From: Desulfobulbus rhabdoformis
GTDB lineage: Bacteria > Desulfobacterota > Desulfobulbia > Desulfobulbales > Desulfobulbaceae
Length of the DNA: 64,000 bases
NCBI RefSeq assembly: GCF_016919065.1
Contig: NZ_JAFFQA010000016.1
Span: 37,878-101,877 of the forward strand
Direction: 5' to 3'
Shown here one piece after another: positions 16,456-31,400 of the stretch. Under the pieces are notes generated by a model. The model was not told the DNA's origin, made no database searches, and saw only the letters and a program-made list of their open reading frames with translations. Numbering within the stretch: the stretch's first letter is position 1; every line of letters starts with the position of its first letter. Both the position numbers and the translations under genes were made by a program.

Positions 16456-19400
16456 TTACGACACCGTTTCTTCCTCCTGGCCTGCGTGGGTAAAGGTGTA
16501 ACCGGGAAGAGGGGAGGAGAGCGCGTTTGTTGCGGCTCCGCCTGCATCACCTTCTTTCCTGATTTGGCCATCTTCCCATTTCCAGGGCTGTTTTCTTTTT
16601 TGTTGCCCAGCATCAATGCGCAGGGAGGAGCGCTTGCCTTTGTTCTGTGCCTGAGCGATCCCCCAGCCGCCGAAGCCAGCCAGCAACGCTTCAAGCTGGG
16701 AAGCATTTTCGGAGCTTGCTTCAAGCTGGAGCTGTTTGTCTTCTCCCGTTGTGTATGTCTCCGCCAGGGTGGAGTCAACAGAGGGGTTGGGTGCATCTGG
16801 CGGGGTCGGGAGGACATCGGGCCCTTTCTCCTCACTTGCCGGCACCTGTTGTTCTTGCCGGGGCGGCTTCGCTCCATCATCTGTGGCGGCGACCACAGGG
16901 CCATGCCCATGGTGGGAGACCCTCGCTCCAAGGCCAGGAAGAATTTTGTCAAAAACGCCAGGAGGTTGTTCACCCGGCAAGAGATGCTCAGGTTCTAGGA
17001 AGTGGGGCGAAACGGTTGTATATTTTTCCCAAGAATCGTCTCTGCTATAAGTTTCTTCACCAAGCAGGTGGGAGGCGATCAGGTCAAGAGTCCCCAGGCT
17101 GACGCGAGCAAGCCCGATCACTTTCCCTTCCCGGTTGAGGATGATCTGGCCATTGTCCCCAATGAGAATATCTTCGGTCATGGAGCCCACGAATACATCA
17201 TCACTGAACCCACCGATCATAAAGTCGTGTCCTGGACCACCACTGAGCAGATCCTTACCGCCAACGAAAAAGGCTAACGAGCCAATTTTGTACAACGAGC
17301 CGTCTTGCCGCCAGGTGATTTGGCCATTATCGCCAAGAAGCGCATCATTGCCCGTCTCGCCATAAAGCTCGTCGTTTCCAAAACCACCGATCAGGGCGTC
17401 TGCGCCGCTGCCTCCATAAAGGATGTCATCGCCACCGGAAAGCATAAAGAGGCTTTCCATGACCCTGGGGACAGTATCCTGCAGGACGAGCATACCGTAG
17501 TCGCCCAGGAGTTTATCCTCTCCTGCCTGCCCACTCAGAAAATCGTTCCCACCACTGCCGATAAGGATGTCATCCCCAGAGCCGCCGATGATGGTGTCGT
17601 CACCTTCATTATTTCCCGGGCGAGCGATGAGCGAGGTGATCGATTCGGGAGTGTGCTCACCCTCATAACTGATGCGGCCATAGTCTCCAAAGACAATGAG
17701 ATCACTGTTCCAGGCTGATCCATCGATGGTATCATCTCCTCCTCCACCCAGAATGGCAACAAGACCGTCGTCGACGTTGTTCTCATCAATGAGTGTGACC
17801 TGATCATCACCGTCGCCCAAGTCAAGAACGGTGACCAAGCCTGGTGTGGCCCCCGTGATGGTGAGGTCATCATCACCTGAACCCAGCCAGAAATTGAAAC
17901 CACCATTGAATCCGCCGGTGGGGGCATAGGTAATGGTTCCTGCTCCGTTATCGCCAAGACCGGAAACCGCATTGACAGAAAAGACCAGATCACTTCGGCC
18001 ATTGGTGTTGCCCCGGTCACTTATGTTGAGGGTGTTGGTCCCTGCACCATCAAAAATTTCCAGTGCACCCCGAATACCGTCGAGATCACCGGTCAATTCA
18101 GCACCATCCGAGCTTACGTTGTAGGTATCGTTGCCTGAGTCACCATTGACCCTGGTCGTTACTTCAGCCGCACTACTGAAGATATCGAGGCGATCGTTGC
18201 CACTGCCTAAGGAAAGCTCAACTTCTTCAAACGCAGCGTAGGAAATGCCTCCTTCCATGCCCAGACCTGTGATGGTGGAATCGGTCAGACGACCCGTGTT
18301 GTTACCGGTATCGACGCTGTCATCTACCTCAAGCAAATCCTCCCCTGAACCACCATTCACAGAGAGAGTTCCATTCAATGTATTGAGGCCTGTGAATGCA
18401 CTGCCAATATGGAGGCGATCATCACCATCCGCTGCATTGATAACCGTGGATCCGCTCATGGTGCTTACAACAGTGAGCTGATCGTTACCGCTTCCAAGAT
18501 CCAGGTTGAGTGATTCGAAATCAAGATAGCTCAAGCCTGTGCCCATATCCAGACCGGTCAGGGTGGAGTCGGTCAGGACACCACTGTTATCCTCACTTTC
18601 CCCACGCTCATTAATCTCCAGGCTGTCCGCCCCGGTCCCACCAATCAGCGATATCGGGCCCTGCAGTCCGTCAACCAGACCTGCCTCACTCCCCACAATA
18701 AAAGAATCGTCGCCACTACCCGCATCCACCATAACATTGCCATCACTTTCGCGGAGATGAATTGCATCTTCATCAGCTCCTGTGAAGGCAAGAAGCGTTC
18801 CTCCACTCTGGTTGATCAGAAGCGTATCTTGGCCATCACCTGTCATCAGGGTCGTTGTCCCTAAAATGCTTCCATTGACGGTCAGGGTATCAGCCCCTTT
18901 GCCCAGCCGTATGTCAATGCTTTCCAGTTCGTCATAACCAATCCCGCTTGCCATTCCCAAGCCTGTCAGGCTGTTCTCACTCAGAGTTGCACTGTTGTCT
19001 GCCGTATCGCCAGAATCATCAACCACCATGCTATCTTCCCCTGCACCACCGATGACGGTGACCGGTCCAACAATGTTGTCAACGAGTTGGCTCAGGTTCC
19101 CAAGAACAAAGCGGTCGTTTTCTTCACCACCGTCCATACGGAGTACACCTCCAAGAGCCCGCAGTGTGAATGTATCCTCTCCGTCCTCGCCAAAAAGCTG
19201 CAGAGTACCTGCGGCCTGGTTGATAGTGCATCGATCATCACCAGCCCCTGTCGAAAGGGTGGTTGTGCCATTCATGGTGCTTTCAATGATCCAGGTGTCA
19301 TTGCCGGCACCCTGAGTAATGTCGAGTGTCTCAAGGTTTTGGTAGGTGATGCCGTCCGCCATTCCCAGGCCGGTAACAGTGGTTTCACTTAGGATTCCGC

Positions 19401-22400
19401 TGTTATCGCTTGAATCAGTGCTGTCATCAAGCGCAAGCAGGTCGTTGCCTGTTCCACCATTAACAACGATTGGCCCGTTTATCAGATTAAGACCAGTCAG
19501 GTTGTTGCCAATGAGTATGCGGTCATCATCGGCCCCGCCTGCAAGTGTGACAGTACCATTCGTTGCATAAAGCGTGAGTCGGTCTGCTCCTGCATTCCCT
19601 TCAAGGGTAAGATTGCCTTCACTTGAGAGGACGAAGAGTTGATCGTCACCATCTGCTGCAGTGATAGCCGTGGAACCACTGATGGTACTTACAACCGTGA
19701 GCTGATCGCTACCGCTTCCAAGATGCAGGTTGAGTGATTCGAAATCAAGGTAGCTCACGCCGGTGCCCATATCCAGGCCAGTAAGGGTGGAGTCGGTCAA
19801 GACACCGCTGTTATCCTCACTTTCCCCACGCTCATTAATCTCCAGGCTGTCTTCACCTGTCCCACCAATCAGCGATATGGTTCCCAGCAGTCCGTCAACC
19901 AGGCCTGCCTCACTCCCCACAATAAAAGAATCGTCGCCACTACCCGCATCCACCATAACATTGCCATCACTTTCGCGGAGATGAATTGCATCTTCATCAG
20001 CTCCTGTGAAGGCAAGAAGCGTTCCTCCACTCTGGTTGATCAGAAGCGTATCTTGGCCATCATCTGTCATCAGGGTCGTGGTCCCTAAAATGCTCCCATT
20101 GGCGGTAAGGGTATCAGCCCCTTTGCCCAGCCGTATGTCAATGTTTTCCAGTTCGTCATAACCAATCCCGCTTGCCATTCCCAAGCCTGTCAGGCTGGTC
20201 TCACTCAGGGTGGCACTGTTGTCTGCCGTGTCACCAGAATCATCAACCACCATGCTATCTTCCCCTACACCACCGATGACCGTGACCGGTCCATCAATGT
20301 TGTCAACGAGTTGGCTCAGGTTCCCAAGAACAAAGCGGTCGTTTTCTTCACCACCGTCCATACGGAGTACACCTTCAAGAGCCCGCAGTGTGAATGTATC
20401 CTCTCCGGCCTCGCCTAAAAGCTGCAGAGTACCTGCGGCCCGATTGATAGTGCATTGATCATCACCAGCCCCTGTCGAAAGGGTGGTTGTGCCACTCATG
20501 GTGTTTTCAATGACCCAGGTGTCATTGCCAGCACCCTGGGTGATGTCGAGTGTTTCAAGGTTTTGGTAGGTGATACCGTCCGCCATTCCCAGGCCGGTAA
20601 CAGTGGTTTCACTCAGGATTCCGCTGTTATCGCTTGAATCAGTGCTGTCATCAAGCGCAAGCAAATCGTTGCCTGTTCCACCGTCGACAACGACAGGCCC
20701 GTTTATCAAATTAAGACCCGTCAAATTGTCGCCGATGAGTATGCGATCATCATCGGCCCCGCCTGCAAGCGTGACAGTACCATTCGTTGCATAAAGCGTA
20801 AGTCGGTCTGTTCCTGCATTCCCTTCAAGGGTAAGATTGCCTTCACTGGCGAGGACGAAGAGTTGATCGTCACCATCTGCAGCAGTGATAGCCGTGGAAC
20901 CACTGATGGTACTTACAACCGTGAGCTGATCGCTACCGCTTCCAAGCTTCAGGCTGAGTGATTCGAACTCAAGGTAGCTCAAACCTGTGCCCATATCCAG
21001 ACCGGTCAGGGTGGAGTCGGTCAGGACACCGCTGTTATCCTCACTTTCCCCACGCTCATTAATCTCCAGGCTGTCAACCCCGGTCCCACCAATCAGCGAT
21101 ATGGTTCCTTGCAGCCAGTCTACCAGGCCAGCTTCGCTCCCCAGGACAAAAGCGTCATCGTCACTGCCACTGTCCAGGGTTACCTCACCATCGTTTGCCC
21201 GCAGGAAAACACTGTCTTCGCCGGAGCCTAAACTGGCGAGCAAGGTGCCTGCGTTGTTGTTAATGATCAGGGTGTCTGCGCCCGCATTGGTATCGAGTGT
21301 TGTGGTTTCCGTGATGGAACTGTTGACGGTCAGCAGGTCATTGCCTGTTCCAAGGAGTACATTGATGGTTTCAAGCGTGGCGTAATCAATACCCTGTCCC
21401 ATTCCCAGGCCGGTAAGACGGGAGTCGGTGAGTACTGCGCTGTTGTCATTTATGTCACCATAATCGTTGACATCCAGTACATCGTTGCCTGCATCGCCCA
21501 AGAGAGTGACAGGCCCGGCAATTTCGTTGACGGTATTTGCGGTGTTGCCGAGAATGAAATGATCATTGTCTGCACCACCATCAAGAGAGAGGGCTTGTGT
21601 CGTTGCCTGGATCCAGATCTCGTCTTCTCCAGCTTCAGTAAAGAGAGAAAGATTGTGCTCGGATTGCTTGATTGTGACGGTGTCGTTGCCAATGCCTGTG
21701 TGGATGGTTGTTAATTCGGCACCTGTATTTTCGATGGTGAGATTGTCATCGCCTTCGCCTGCACGCAGTTCCATCTGTTCTATGGAGTCATAGATGATGG
21801 ATCCGGTCATGCCGAGACCGGTGATGGTTGTCTCTGTAAGGGTTGCAATGTTGTCACTTTGGTCGGCAGAGTCATCAAGCCAGAGAAGATCGTTGCCTGT
21901 CTGACCAAAAACACTGAGATCGGTTTGGATGAAGTCCATGACCCCATCACTGTTACCGGTGGGTGTCGCCTCGCTGCCAAGATGCAGACGATCGTCGCCC
22001 TCGCCCAGGGAAATCGTTGTCGATCCAGATGTGATAACGTGCCGCAGGGCTATGACGTCGTCATCACTGCCACTAACAATGGCAACCGATGCACCGATGA
22101 TTGTTCCCTCAAGATCAAGAATTGCACCTTTGCCGGGATCCTTGTCCTGGTAATCACCGGTTAGTCGAATATCACTTGACGCCTGTAGGTGGCTGCCGCT
22201 TTCAAGAATCAGATCATCACCGGCATTGAGGATGATGGGCCCGTTTGTCGCTGTAAGCGTTACACCGCTTGTGACAGTGAGGGTGTCATCCTCACCCAAA
22301 CCAGATTCGGCGTCTAAAGCATCATCTGTTGCGGTGATTGAGATGTCAGCAGCGTTGATATTTTCCCAGACTGTAAAGGGGCTCATGGTGGTGATCCACA

Positions 22401-25400
22401 CACTGCCATGGGCGGTGATTCCATCGGTATCAAGACGGATGCCACCAACCTGCAGATGGCCTGTGTTCTGCAGCCAGAGGCCGCCAAGTTGGGTATAGCC
22501 CTCGACCCGGCCCATGGAAGCCCGGATAACATGATCGGCAGCACCGATATTGCCCGTGGCAAAGAGCCAGGCCGCTCCGGCAACGATTGTTTCCTCCTCA
22601 TCGCCCCGACCGTTATAGATTGCCCCGTCAGAGCTAATAAAGGCGGTGTATCCAGGTCCGGTTGTTATCCGATCAAGGTAAAGGTCACCGGAAGATTCCG
22701 TGAGATAGACATCAAGTGCACTGTCAATGCGCAGCGTGGAGTTTATCAGGTGGCTGCTGTCGATATCAAGGTCGTTGCCGGACTCGCCAATACCACCAGC
22801 CTGGGCTTCGAGCAGTATCCTGTTGCCGCTGACATCGGCTTCTAAGTCAGCATCATAATCAAGGATGGAGACCATACTTCGCAGGCCAACATCGCCGGCG
22901 CTGGACGTGATCTCTCCTACATTGAGGTGACCATTGGTCTCAAAGAGGTAGATGTCGCCATCTGCTTCGGCGTTGACATGGCCGATGCGCTCGTCCGTGT
23001 AAAAAAGATCAATGTCTAAGTAATTATCCGCTGTTCCGATACTGCCCAGACCATCATCACTGCCATCGACTGATCGACCGGCGTGAAGGTTGAGTTCATC
23101 GGTGCGAATATTGAGGTAGTTGCCGGCAAAACCATCGAGGATTGAGTCCTCTGCAAAGAGGTCAACCCGCTGTGGTGAATAGATGGTATCCACCACCATG
23201 TCACCACTGGTTTCCCAGAGGTATACGCCCACTTCGGCCCTGGCCGTCAGCATCGCCCCGGCCCAGAGATTCATGGTAATCGGCGCTTCTTCAAGGCCAA
23301 CCCCCTTGTCTGCGCCTTCAAGGATCAGGCGACCGCCTATAATGTTTAAGGTCGCTGTATTGTTGTCGCTATCATAGATACCGCCACGGGTTTTGAGTTC
23401 AATGGTCTGATTCTCACCTGCCTGAATCGTACCGAGGGCGAGGTCTCTCTCGGAACCGAGATAAATACCCTTTCCAGCGCTGATATTGAGACTGCTGTCG
23501 GTATCCTGGCGTTGGGTGAGTCTGATCTCACTGCCGGTGAGGTTGACGAGACCTGTCTCCAGGCTCCCCTGGGCATGCTCTGCGGTGTCAAAGAGTTGGA
23601 TGGTGTTTGCGTCTATGACGCGGGCGTAATACACTTCACCATCTGTCAGGCCGGGAATATCACTGAGGGTGTAAGTACCAAAGGGGCCAAAGTTGATGGC
23701 ATCACCCGAGGAGAGGCCATGTTCAGAGCCAAAATTGATGGTCTCTTCCTGGGAGTCAATAACGACGCGATCAGCACTTGCAGTGGCGTCAACGGCAGCC
23801 TGTTCCGCAGCAGTGAGAGGGATAACCGTTCCTCCTGAACTGAGGTCTCCCTCTGAGGTGGCCAGAGTGATCGTGGTGACGGTTCCCCCGGCCTCGATAT
23901 CAATGTCCTCGAATTGGCTGATACGTGCCTGACTCTGGGTAATATCGATCAGGCCGGTGTCGTCGTCGGTATCCAGGGCATGGGCGTTGGTGTCAAAGAG
24001 CTGGATGGTAAATTCATCCACCACCCGAACAAAGTAGAGAGTGTTGGCCTGGCCGTCATCGCTGTCCACACCGGGAATATCACTGAGTTTGATCGTTCCC
24101 TGGTCGCCAAAGCTCACGGTTTCACCGTCGCTCAGGCCATGGAGCGCCCCAAAGCTGATGGTATCGTTATCAGCCTTGATGGAGATCAGAGCCTCTTTTT
24201 CGGCAGCAGCCATGGATGCCTTGGCCTCTGCGGTTCGGTCGGCAATGTCTTCATCGGTGGAACCGGTGATGCTGCTGCCGACAATCTCCATGGTACCGTC
24301 TTCATGGAGCAGAATTTTTTGTTCGGCTTGAAGCGCCCCCACACCACCGCTGACATTCAAGGTGATGGAGTTGCCAATGAGATTGGGGGCCTCAATACGG
24401 GTTTGGGTATCTGTGGTTTCCTTGAGCCAGCCGATTCCCAGCGAGTAACGGAGCTGGTCTTCACTCCAGGTGGCGCCGACTCCAATGGCCTCCACATCGG
24501 ACAAATGATGTTCTGTCCCCGTGGTGGTGCTGGTCGCAAGATCAATGGCGAGAGAGGAGGCAGCATCTTCAGCCGTTGCGGCTAACTGGATGGTCTGGTC
24601 ATCAACCACGATAACGTAATAGAGCTTGCCATCCTCCAACCCCTCGATGGCATCGCCGCCGTTGGTTTGGTAGAGAACCCCGGTCCCGGTGGTCAGCAGA
24701 TGGGTGCCGAGGGTGATGGTATCCAGTGTACCATCCACCGCGATTGTGGGGTTGAAGTCCGTCAGATACCCTGTGAATCCGGAATCATAGGTCCAGTCGC
24801 TTTGGTAGGTATCTCCCAATACCGCATAGCGCTGATGCAGGTTATGGAATTCCAGGGTGCGTTTATCCTCTTCAAGATCGATGCGTTCATCATCCCAGCC
24901 CAGAGTCTCCTGATACTGGTCGCGTTCAGCCTCGCTGAAATGAAATGCATAGGTTGCACTGTAGGCAAGCATCTGCACCAGAGTGGCCCTGCCAGCCTCG
25001 GTCGCCTGTTCAATATCCACGGCCTCACCGGCCAGGGCAGCTTCCCGCGTCTCAGCCAGGGATACGCTGTAGAGCAGCTGGTCGCCCTCAAGCTGAGTAA
25101 CGCTGTCAATGATGGCGTAGTAGGTCTGCTGTTCGCCAAGTCCACCAATGGCTGTCCCGGTGAGGGTGGAGTAGAGCAGGGCGTCGCCGGTTTGGAGTTC
25201 ACTTGCGGTTGTCAGCAGCAGGGTGTCGGTTGCGCCATCAACCTCCAACCTGGTGTCAAAGCTCAAGCTTTCGCCCCGACGATAGCTCCAGTAGCTGTGA
25301 TATTCATTGCTAATGGTATCCTTATAGGCCTGCTGGTTTTCGTCGCTGCCCTCACCGTCAAAAAGATTCATGGCATCCCAGAGATCAGCCAGCTCCTCGG

Positions 25401-28400
25401 TGGTGCGAACATCCGTGCCTTCGATGGTGTTGGCGTCAATCAGGTCACCGTGCTCAACGGTGATGCTGAGATCACCACTTTGCGACTCCACCGTGACCAG
25501 GCGCAGATCACCGCTGATTTCGCTGAGTGATATATCTTCATAGGCCAGGGCCGTCAGGGAATCGGCGGTGGCATCCGTTCCGTAGTCGCCATCGGAGTTG
25601 GTATCGATGTACAAGGCCTGCGAGTCAGAGCCGATGTGACCCGTCTCGGAGATCAGGGTGATGTTTTCACCGCTGACAAGGGTGTCCCCATTTTCGGCCA
25701 GGATACTGCCCTCGGCGGTGATCCAGACATCGTTGCTGTCGGAAGTGACCGACTCAATCGTCAGCAGCCCCTCGGTTTCATCGATGGCAACAAATCCCTG
25801 GGCTGTGGCGTAGAGCGTGCCTCCATAGAGATCTGTATGGACCGCGGTGAGAGTCTCGGTGTCGCTGGCAGAGGAACCGATGGTCCCTTGAGATGCCGTG
25901 AGATCCAGGGAGCGGCTGCGGACCACGGCCCGATTATTCCCCTGAAGAATGGAACCCTCACGCGAGGTGATTTTTGTTTCACCGGCAGTGTTGCTGATGG
26001 TGCCCTTCAGGTTGATGGTACTGTCTGAACTCAGGGTAATGGTTCCCGTATCAGAGCCCATAAACTCAATGCCAATACCGTAATCAGCCTTGACGCTGTT
26101 GTAGTTGTAGCTGATCCGTCCGATTTTGGTGGTTCGGGAGAAGTGATACTCTTTGGTGGAGAAGATCCACCAACCACTTGTCGTTGTCCATGAGTTATAC
26201 AGAACGGTGGAATCATCACCCTCGCTGACAATGGTGATGAATTCGTAGGCGTAGCCATCCGGGTTATCTCCCGACACCGTGTCAACGTATGTACTCTCGG
26301 TGTTCAGTAAAGTAAGTTCGCTCGGAGAGAAATCATATACAGTTGGTGCTTGGGTGTTCGCAATTGGCAATCCCCAGAAACTGCGACTGATCCATTCCTC
26401 GTATTTTATCGATGTGGTGTCTTCACCTGAAACCCAATAATACCGCTGTCCCTCAAGGGGCTGATAGGTCGCGTTTCGGCTGTCAGTAATTGTGGCAATA
26501 TCGCTGTCGCTGCCGTTGGTGCTCACCTGAATACTGTCGCCGATGCGGGTATAGGTGGTTACCAGGGGCAAGAACCCATCGGGATCGTCACTGAGGTTGT
26601 AGCCGGTGTCGGTTATGACCACCTTGCCTTCGATTCCGTTGCCCAGGCCTTTGATGGTGAAATCCTGGGTTGCGATTTCTTCGTTGCTTAACTCGGCGGT
26701 GGCCACCAGGGTGATGACTTTCTCCTCGACGCTGAGGATGGTGTATTCGCCGTCATTTGCCGCAGAACCTGTCAGGGTGATGGTCATACCGCTGTGATAC
26801 CCTTCGGCAAGCCAGCTACCGGCATTTCGGGTGAGGGTATCATTCTCATCCATGTTCCCTGCGTTATCGGTGCAGGTGATCCAGTTGCCAATGATTGCAA
26901 GCGTAGAGGCCGTGCTGCTCTCGGCGATGAGGGTCGTTGTGTTGAGGGTCAGTTCACTGTCCGTGAGCGAGACAATGGTGTACTCGCCGTTGTTGGCCGT
27001 ATGGGCGGCATCGCTGATGCGAATGCTCTGCCCTATTTCAAAACCGTCATCCAGCCAACTGCCACTGCTGCGACTGACGGTATCGCCCCCTGCAAGGGTG
27101 AGCCAGCTGCCGCTGATCTCCAGGGCTGCCCCGCTGTTGTAATCAGTGCTCAACCGGTCTGTGGATGTGAGGGTAAGGATCTTCTCGTTGACCACGGCAA
27201 CGGTAAAGAGACCGTTGTTGCCAGCAAGATCGGCACCGGTGATACGGATCTGCTGACCAACTGCAAAACCATCCTGCAGCCAGCTCCCTGTTTCGCGGGT
27301 AATGGTGTCGTTGCCATCACTTCCGCCTGCCGCAAAGCTGATGGTAGCACTTGATTGTACCAGCATATCCTGGCCGCTGACGAGCCACTGACTGCCAGAG
27401 AGTACCAGTTCATCGTCTTCACCGGTTTTCAGACTTTGGACATCGATCTCCCAGTCGGTCTGGTTATCAATGGTGATATCGCCGTAGCCATCCATCACCT
27501 TGAGCATACCGTCAACGTCTGTGGCAATGATTCGACCCGTGAGTTGAATAAGTCCGCCAGCGGTAGCCACGTCATCAATGACGAGGCGCTTGCTCTCGTA
27601 ATCGTATTGTACCTCGATACTCTGGTCGACCAGAGTGATCCACTGTGTTTCTCCTGCCTGTTCCAGGAGTGCAATTTGCTCTGCCAGCGTTCTCGGTTCA
27701 GTTTCCATGTTGTCGTGAACAACGAGCATGTCGTCGGTCAGCGTCAGGCTATATTCAGCAATACCACTTTGCACCGGACCGCTGATGTTGAGTACCCGGG
27801 CGGTGATAAAGATGTTGTTTCCGGCGATCGTGGACCCATTCTGGGCAAGTTGCCTCGTGTCGCTCACATCGTATGCAGAGGTATCTGCATGCAGCAGGTT
27901 GCCGTTGGCATCGAACTTGGCATCGATATCATCGTTTGCTGCGGCGATACTCGCCCAGGCATCCTCCGGGTTCTCGCCTACACTGTAGGTGTCAGCGGCG
28001 ATGATCACATCCCGTCCGGAGGAGATCTCAACCGTTTTTCCGCTGATGGATGCACGTTTGACAACCTCTCCATCATCTGACTTGACATCCTTGATGAGAA
28101 CACTGCCCTCCTTATTGTAAATTCGGACTGTCCCTTCGGAATTGAGGATGCTTGCTCCCAGGATTTCAATGTCAGGAGCAGGGGCTGTCGCCAGGTCACC
28201 GGTAGGAGGCGGGTTATAGGTGTTCCGTATCTCGATGACGGGGACGCCGGAGTTCTTGGCCGTGGTGATTGTTGAAAATTGAGCCAGGCCACTGCTGTTG
28301 CGCTGTTGAATGTCTTCATTGTCAGAGATCCTGACACCGTTAAAGGTAATGTCGCCTCCCTCTGTCTCAATGCTCAGGTCATTTGCGATACGCAGGTAAA

Positions 28401-31400
28401 AGGGGCTGTGATTTTCAATGCTGATCTTGGTGTCACCTGGGGCATCGAGTTCGCCACTTCCATACAGACTGTCGCCGCTGATAATGATATCGCCTGTTTT
28501 TACCGAGATTTTCGGGATATCGATATAGGTCACGGTCATTGACTTGACCCCACCAGCATCGTCATAGAGGTTCAACTCTTCAAGCTGGTATTCCAACTGA
28601 TCAATCTGGGCCTGAATCAGCGTCGCGGCTTCTCCCGCACTGAATTTGGCCAGATCGCTCTGGAGCTGCTCGATTTCGGCACGTATATTGGCGGCCAGAT
28701 CCTCAACGCTGGTCGTGGGCATATCCACCCCATCACTGGTACTGATCAGTGAGGTGATGTCCGCCTCCTGGACAACGGTACCGTAGATCTTTGCGGTTGT
28801 AACATTCGTCTCATCGTCCGTTAGTTGCGTAGTCCCATCCAGTACCAGGGTGTCGTATTGTCCATCGTTATTGCTTGAGGTTATGGCATAGATTTTATAG
28901 GTGTTGTTGTTGTCGCCATCAGCACCGGCAAGGACAATGGTCTGATTTTCCTGGAATCCATCCGCGTACCAGTCACCACTGTTGCGAGTGATGGCATTGT
29001 CCGTGGTATCGAGGGCTAAAGCTGTTCCTGTTTCCAGGGCAACCTGTTGTTGGCTCGCCTCTGTCTTGACCGCAAAGAGAGTGCTGTCTCCATCTGTGGT
29101 GAATCCGGTTTCGTCCTGAGTCAACCTTTGTTCACTTGCGCTGAGTAAGATGGTGTCGGTTTCACCCGCCACATAATCAATCTGATAAAGGCCATCATTT
29201 TCTCCACCTGCGGTTCCCGTGATTTGAATGTATTGGCCCGCTAGAAAATTCAGATCGTTCCAGAAGTCTCCCGAATCAGTGAATTCAATACGGTCACGTT
29301 CCCCATTGGTGCCACAGATGAGGTTCATGGTTCGGCCCGCTGGAACCTGCACCACCTGAACAGCGTCGGTGTGGATCGAAGTGTCGCTGGTACTGCTGTC
29401 CTCTGTGTCTGCAGTCAGGTCATCGCTCAGACTCAACTGCAGGCGGGTATCCGTCACAGAATCGATGAGGTATTCACCGTCATTGGTGTCTGAATGTTCG
29501 ATATACAGGGTTTGTCCGGCAGTGAATGAATCTTCGCTCCAGTCGCCCGTGCTGCGAATAATTTCCGCGTTATTGGTCACATAGTTGATGTCAAGGATGG
29601 TTGAAACCTGGACAGCTACGGTTGCGTTCTGATCGTTTGCAGGTGTATCAGTGCTCAGGTTTTCGTTGAGCGTAATAGTGTTTCCGGAAACGGAGAGTAT
29701 GGTGTAGGTCCCGTTATTGGCTGCAAGATGGGCACCACTGATCTCCAGGCTACGGCCTGCCTGATAGTTGTCAGACCAGGTTCCGGTAGTGCGTTCGATC
29801 GTTGCGTCCTGGTAAAAGCGTTCAGCGGCAAAACTGATAGAACCGGTAATCTCGATGTTGACCGTGAAGCTGGCACCATTGGGATCCGTACCTGCGCTCA
29901 GATCGTCGTCATCAGACAGGGTAAGGATGTTCCCGGAGACCGACTCAATGGTGTAGGGGCCGGAATTGCTGCCCGCACCACTCAGGGTTATTACTCTGCC
30001 TGCCTGGAAGAGGGCACTGTCCCAGCCTCCGCTGTTGGTGATAGTCGCGTTGTCTGCGCCTGATTTTGCGGTGAAGGTGAGTTGACTGGTGATCTCCACC
30101 TCTTTTTCCATCGAGATCTGGCTGTTGTTGTCTTCAAGATCATCAACCAGGCTGCTCCCGGTCTCCAGTTCGAGCAGACCATTTTCGATTGAGTCAATGG
30201 TAAAGGAACCATTGTTCCCACTCTCATCGGCCCCGGAAATGGTGATGGTGTCCCCAGCATAGATGCCCTCGTCGCCCCAGTTTCCTTCCCAGTTTATCTC
30301 GGGAAGAGCCGCTTCCTGCCGGGCCGTGAAGTTCAGATGGGTGGTGGTCGAGTCAACCGTGGCACTGCAGGTGACGTTATTTGCTGCGCCGGGGTCCAGA
30401 TCGTAGGTTTCGACCAGGAATATTTCAGTGGCTGTCACTGCAGCCACACTGTAGGTGGTGCCAGCAATAGTGATGTTATCGGTGGTCGCAAGGAAGCCAT
30501 CGTCCAGCCAGCTGCCACTTGTACGCTGAATCGAGGTCCGCTTGTTCACATATTCAAGCGAGGCCCGCGGCGTGGTATCCATACTGGCGTAGTTCGTGTC
30601 TTCACGAACCGCCTGCACCACAATATCGACATCCTGGGTAGATTCAACCTGGAGCGTACCTCGGACAGTCAAACTGGATCCGCTGATTGCAGTAATCTGG
30701 TAACTGGCATCATTGCTGGTTGTCCCCATGACCCGGATGTACTGGTCTACAGCCAAACCCGCATCGCTCCAGCTTAGTCCATCATCGCGAGTGATAGTCC
30801 CATCCGCTGCAAAGCTAAGGGCAGTGTCTCCACTTTGCAGGTAGAGCGGTTGGTTGGCGGTGTAGCTGTCAACAACAAAGACCTGTGCCTGATCATCGTC
30901 CTGATCAACAACCAGATTCTCCTCGAGCGTCAGCTCCGTTGCTGTCAGCGATTTGATCTGATAGATGCCGTCATTGCCCTGAGAGTCAATCAGGGTGATG
31001 TAATCGCCTATGCTGAAACCATCCTCAATCCAGCTCCCATAACTCCGGGTGATCGTGTCATCATCCAGGGTGGAGTGGCTGAAGTCGAGGGTGGTTGCAT
31101 CCTCTCCCTGGTCGGTGAGTTGAATCGGGGCAAACTGCTCCGAGATATCGGCGATAACCACCCATTTGATGTTGTTGTTCCCAGCCCGCACATAGCCGTC
31201 TGCGCAGACGTTGGCACTGGCGCGCTCCAGAGTAGAGGAAGAGGTGATTTTGAGGCTGACCGGATCCGCACCAAAGATGGAGCCAAAGAAGTTGGCAATT
31301 GCCGCCAGGACTTCACGGTAGAGATCCGTCCCCTCGCCAACACCGCTTGCGTAGGTGGAGCCCTTGTCCGCATCAAGGATGACATCTCCCTCCGCCACAA

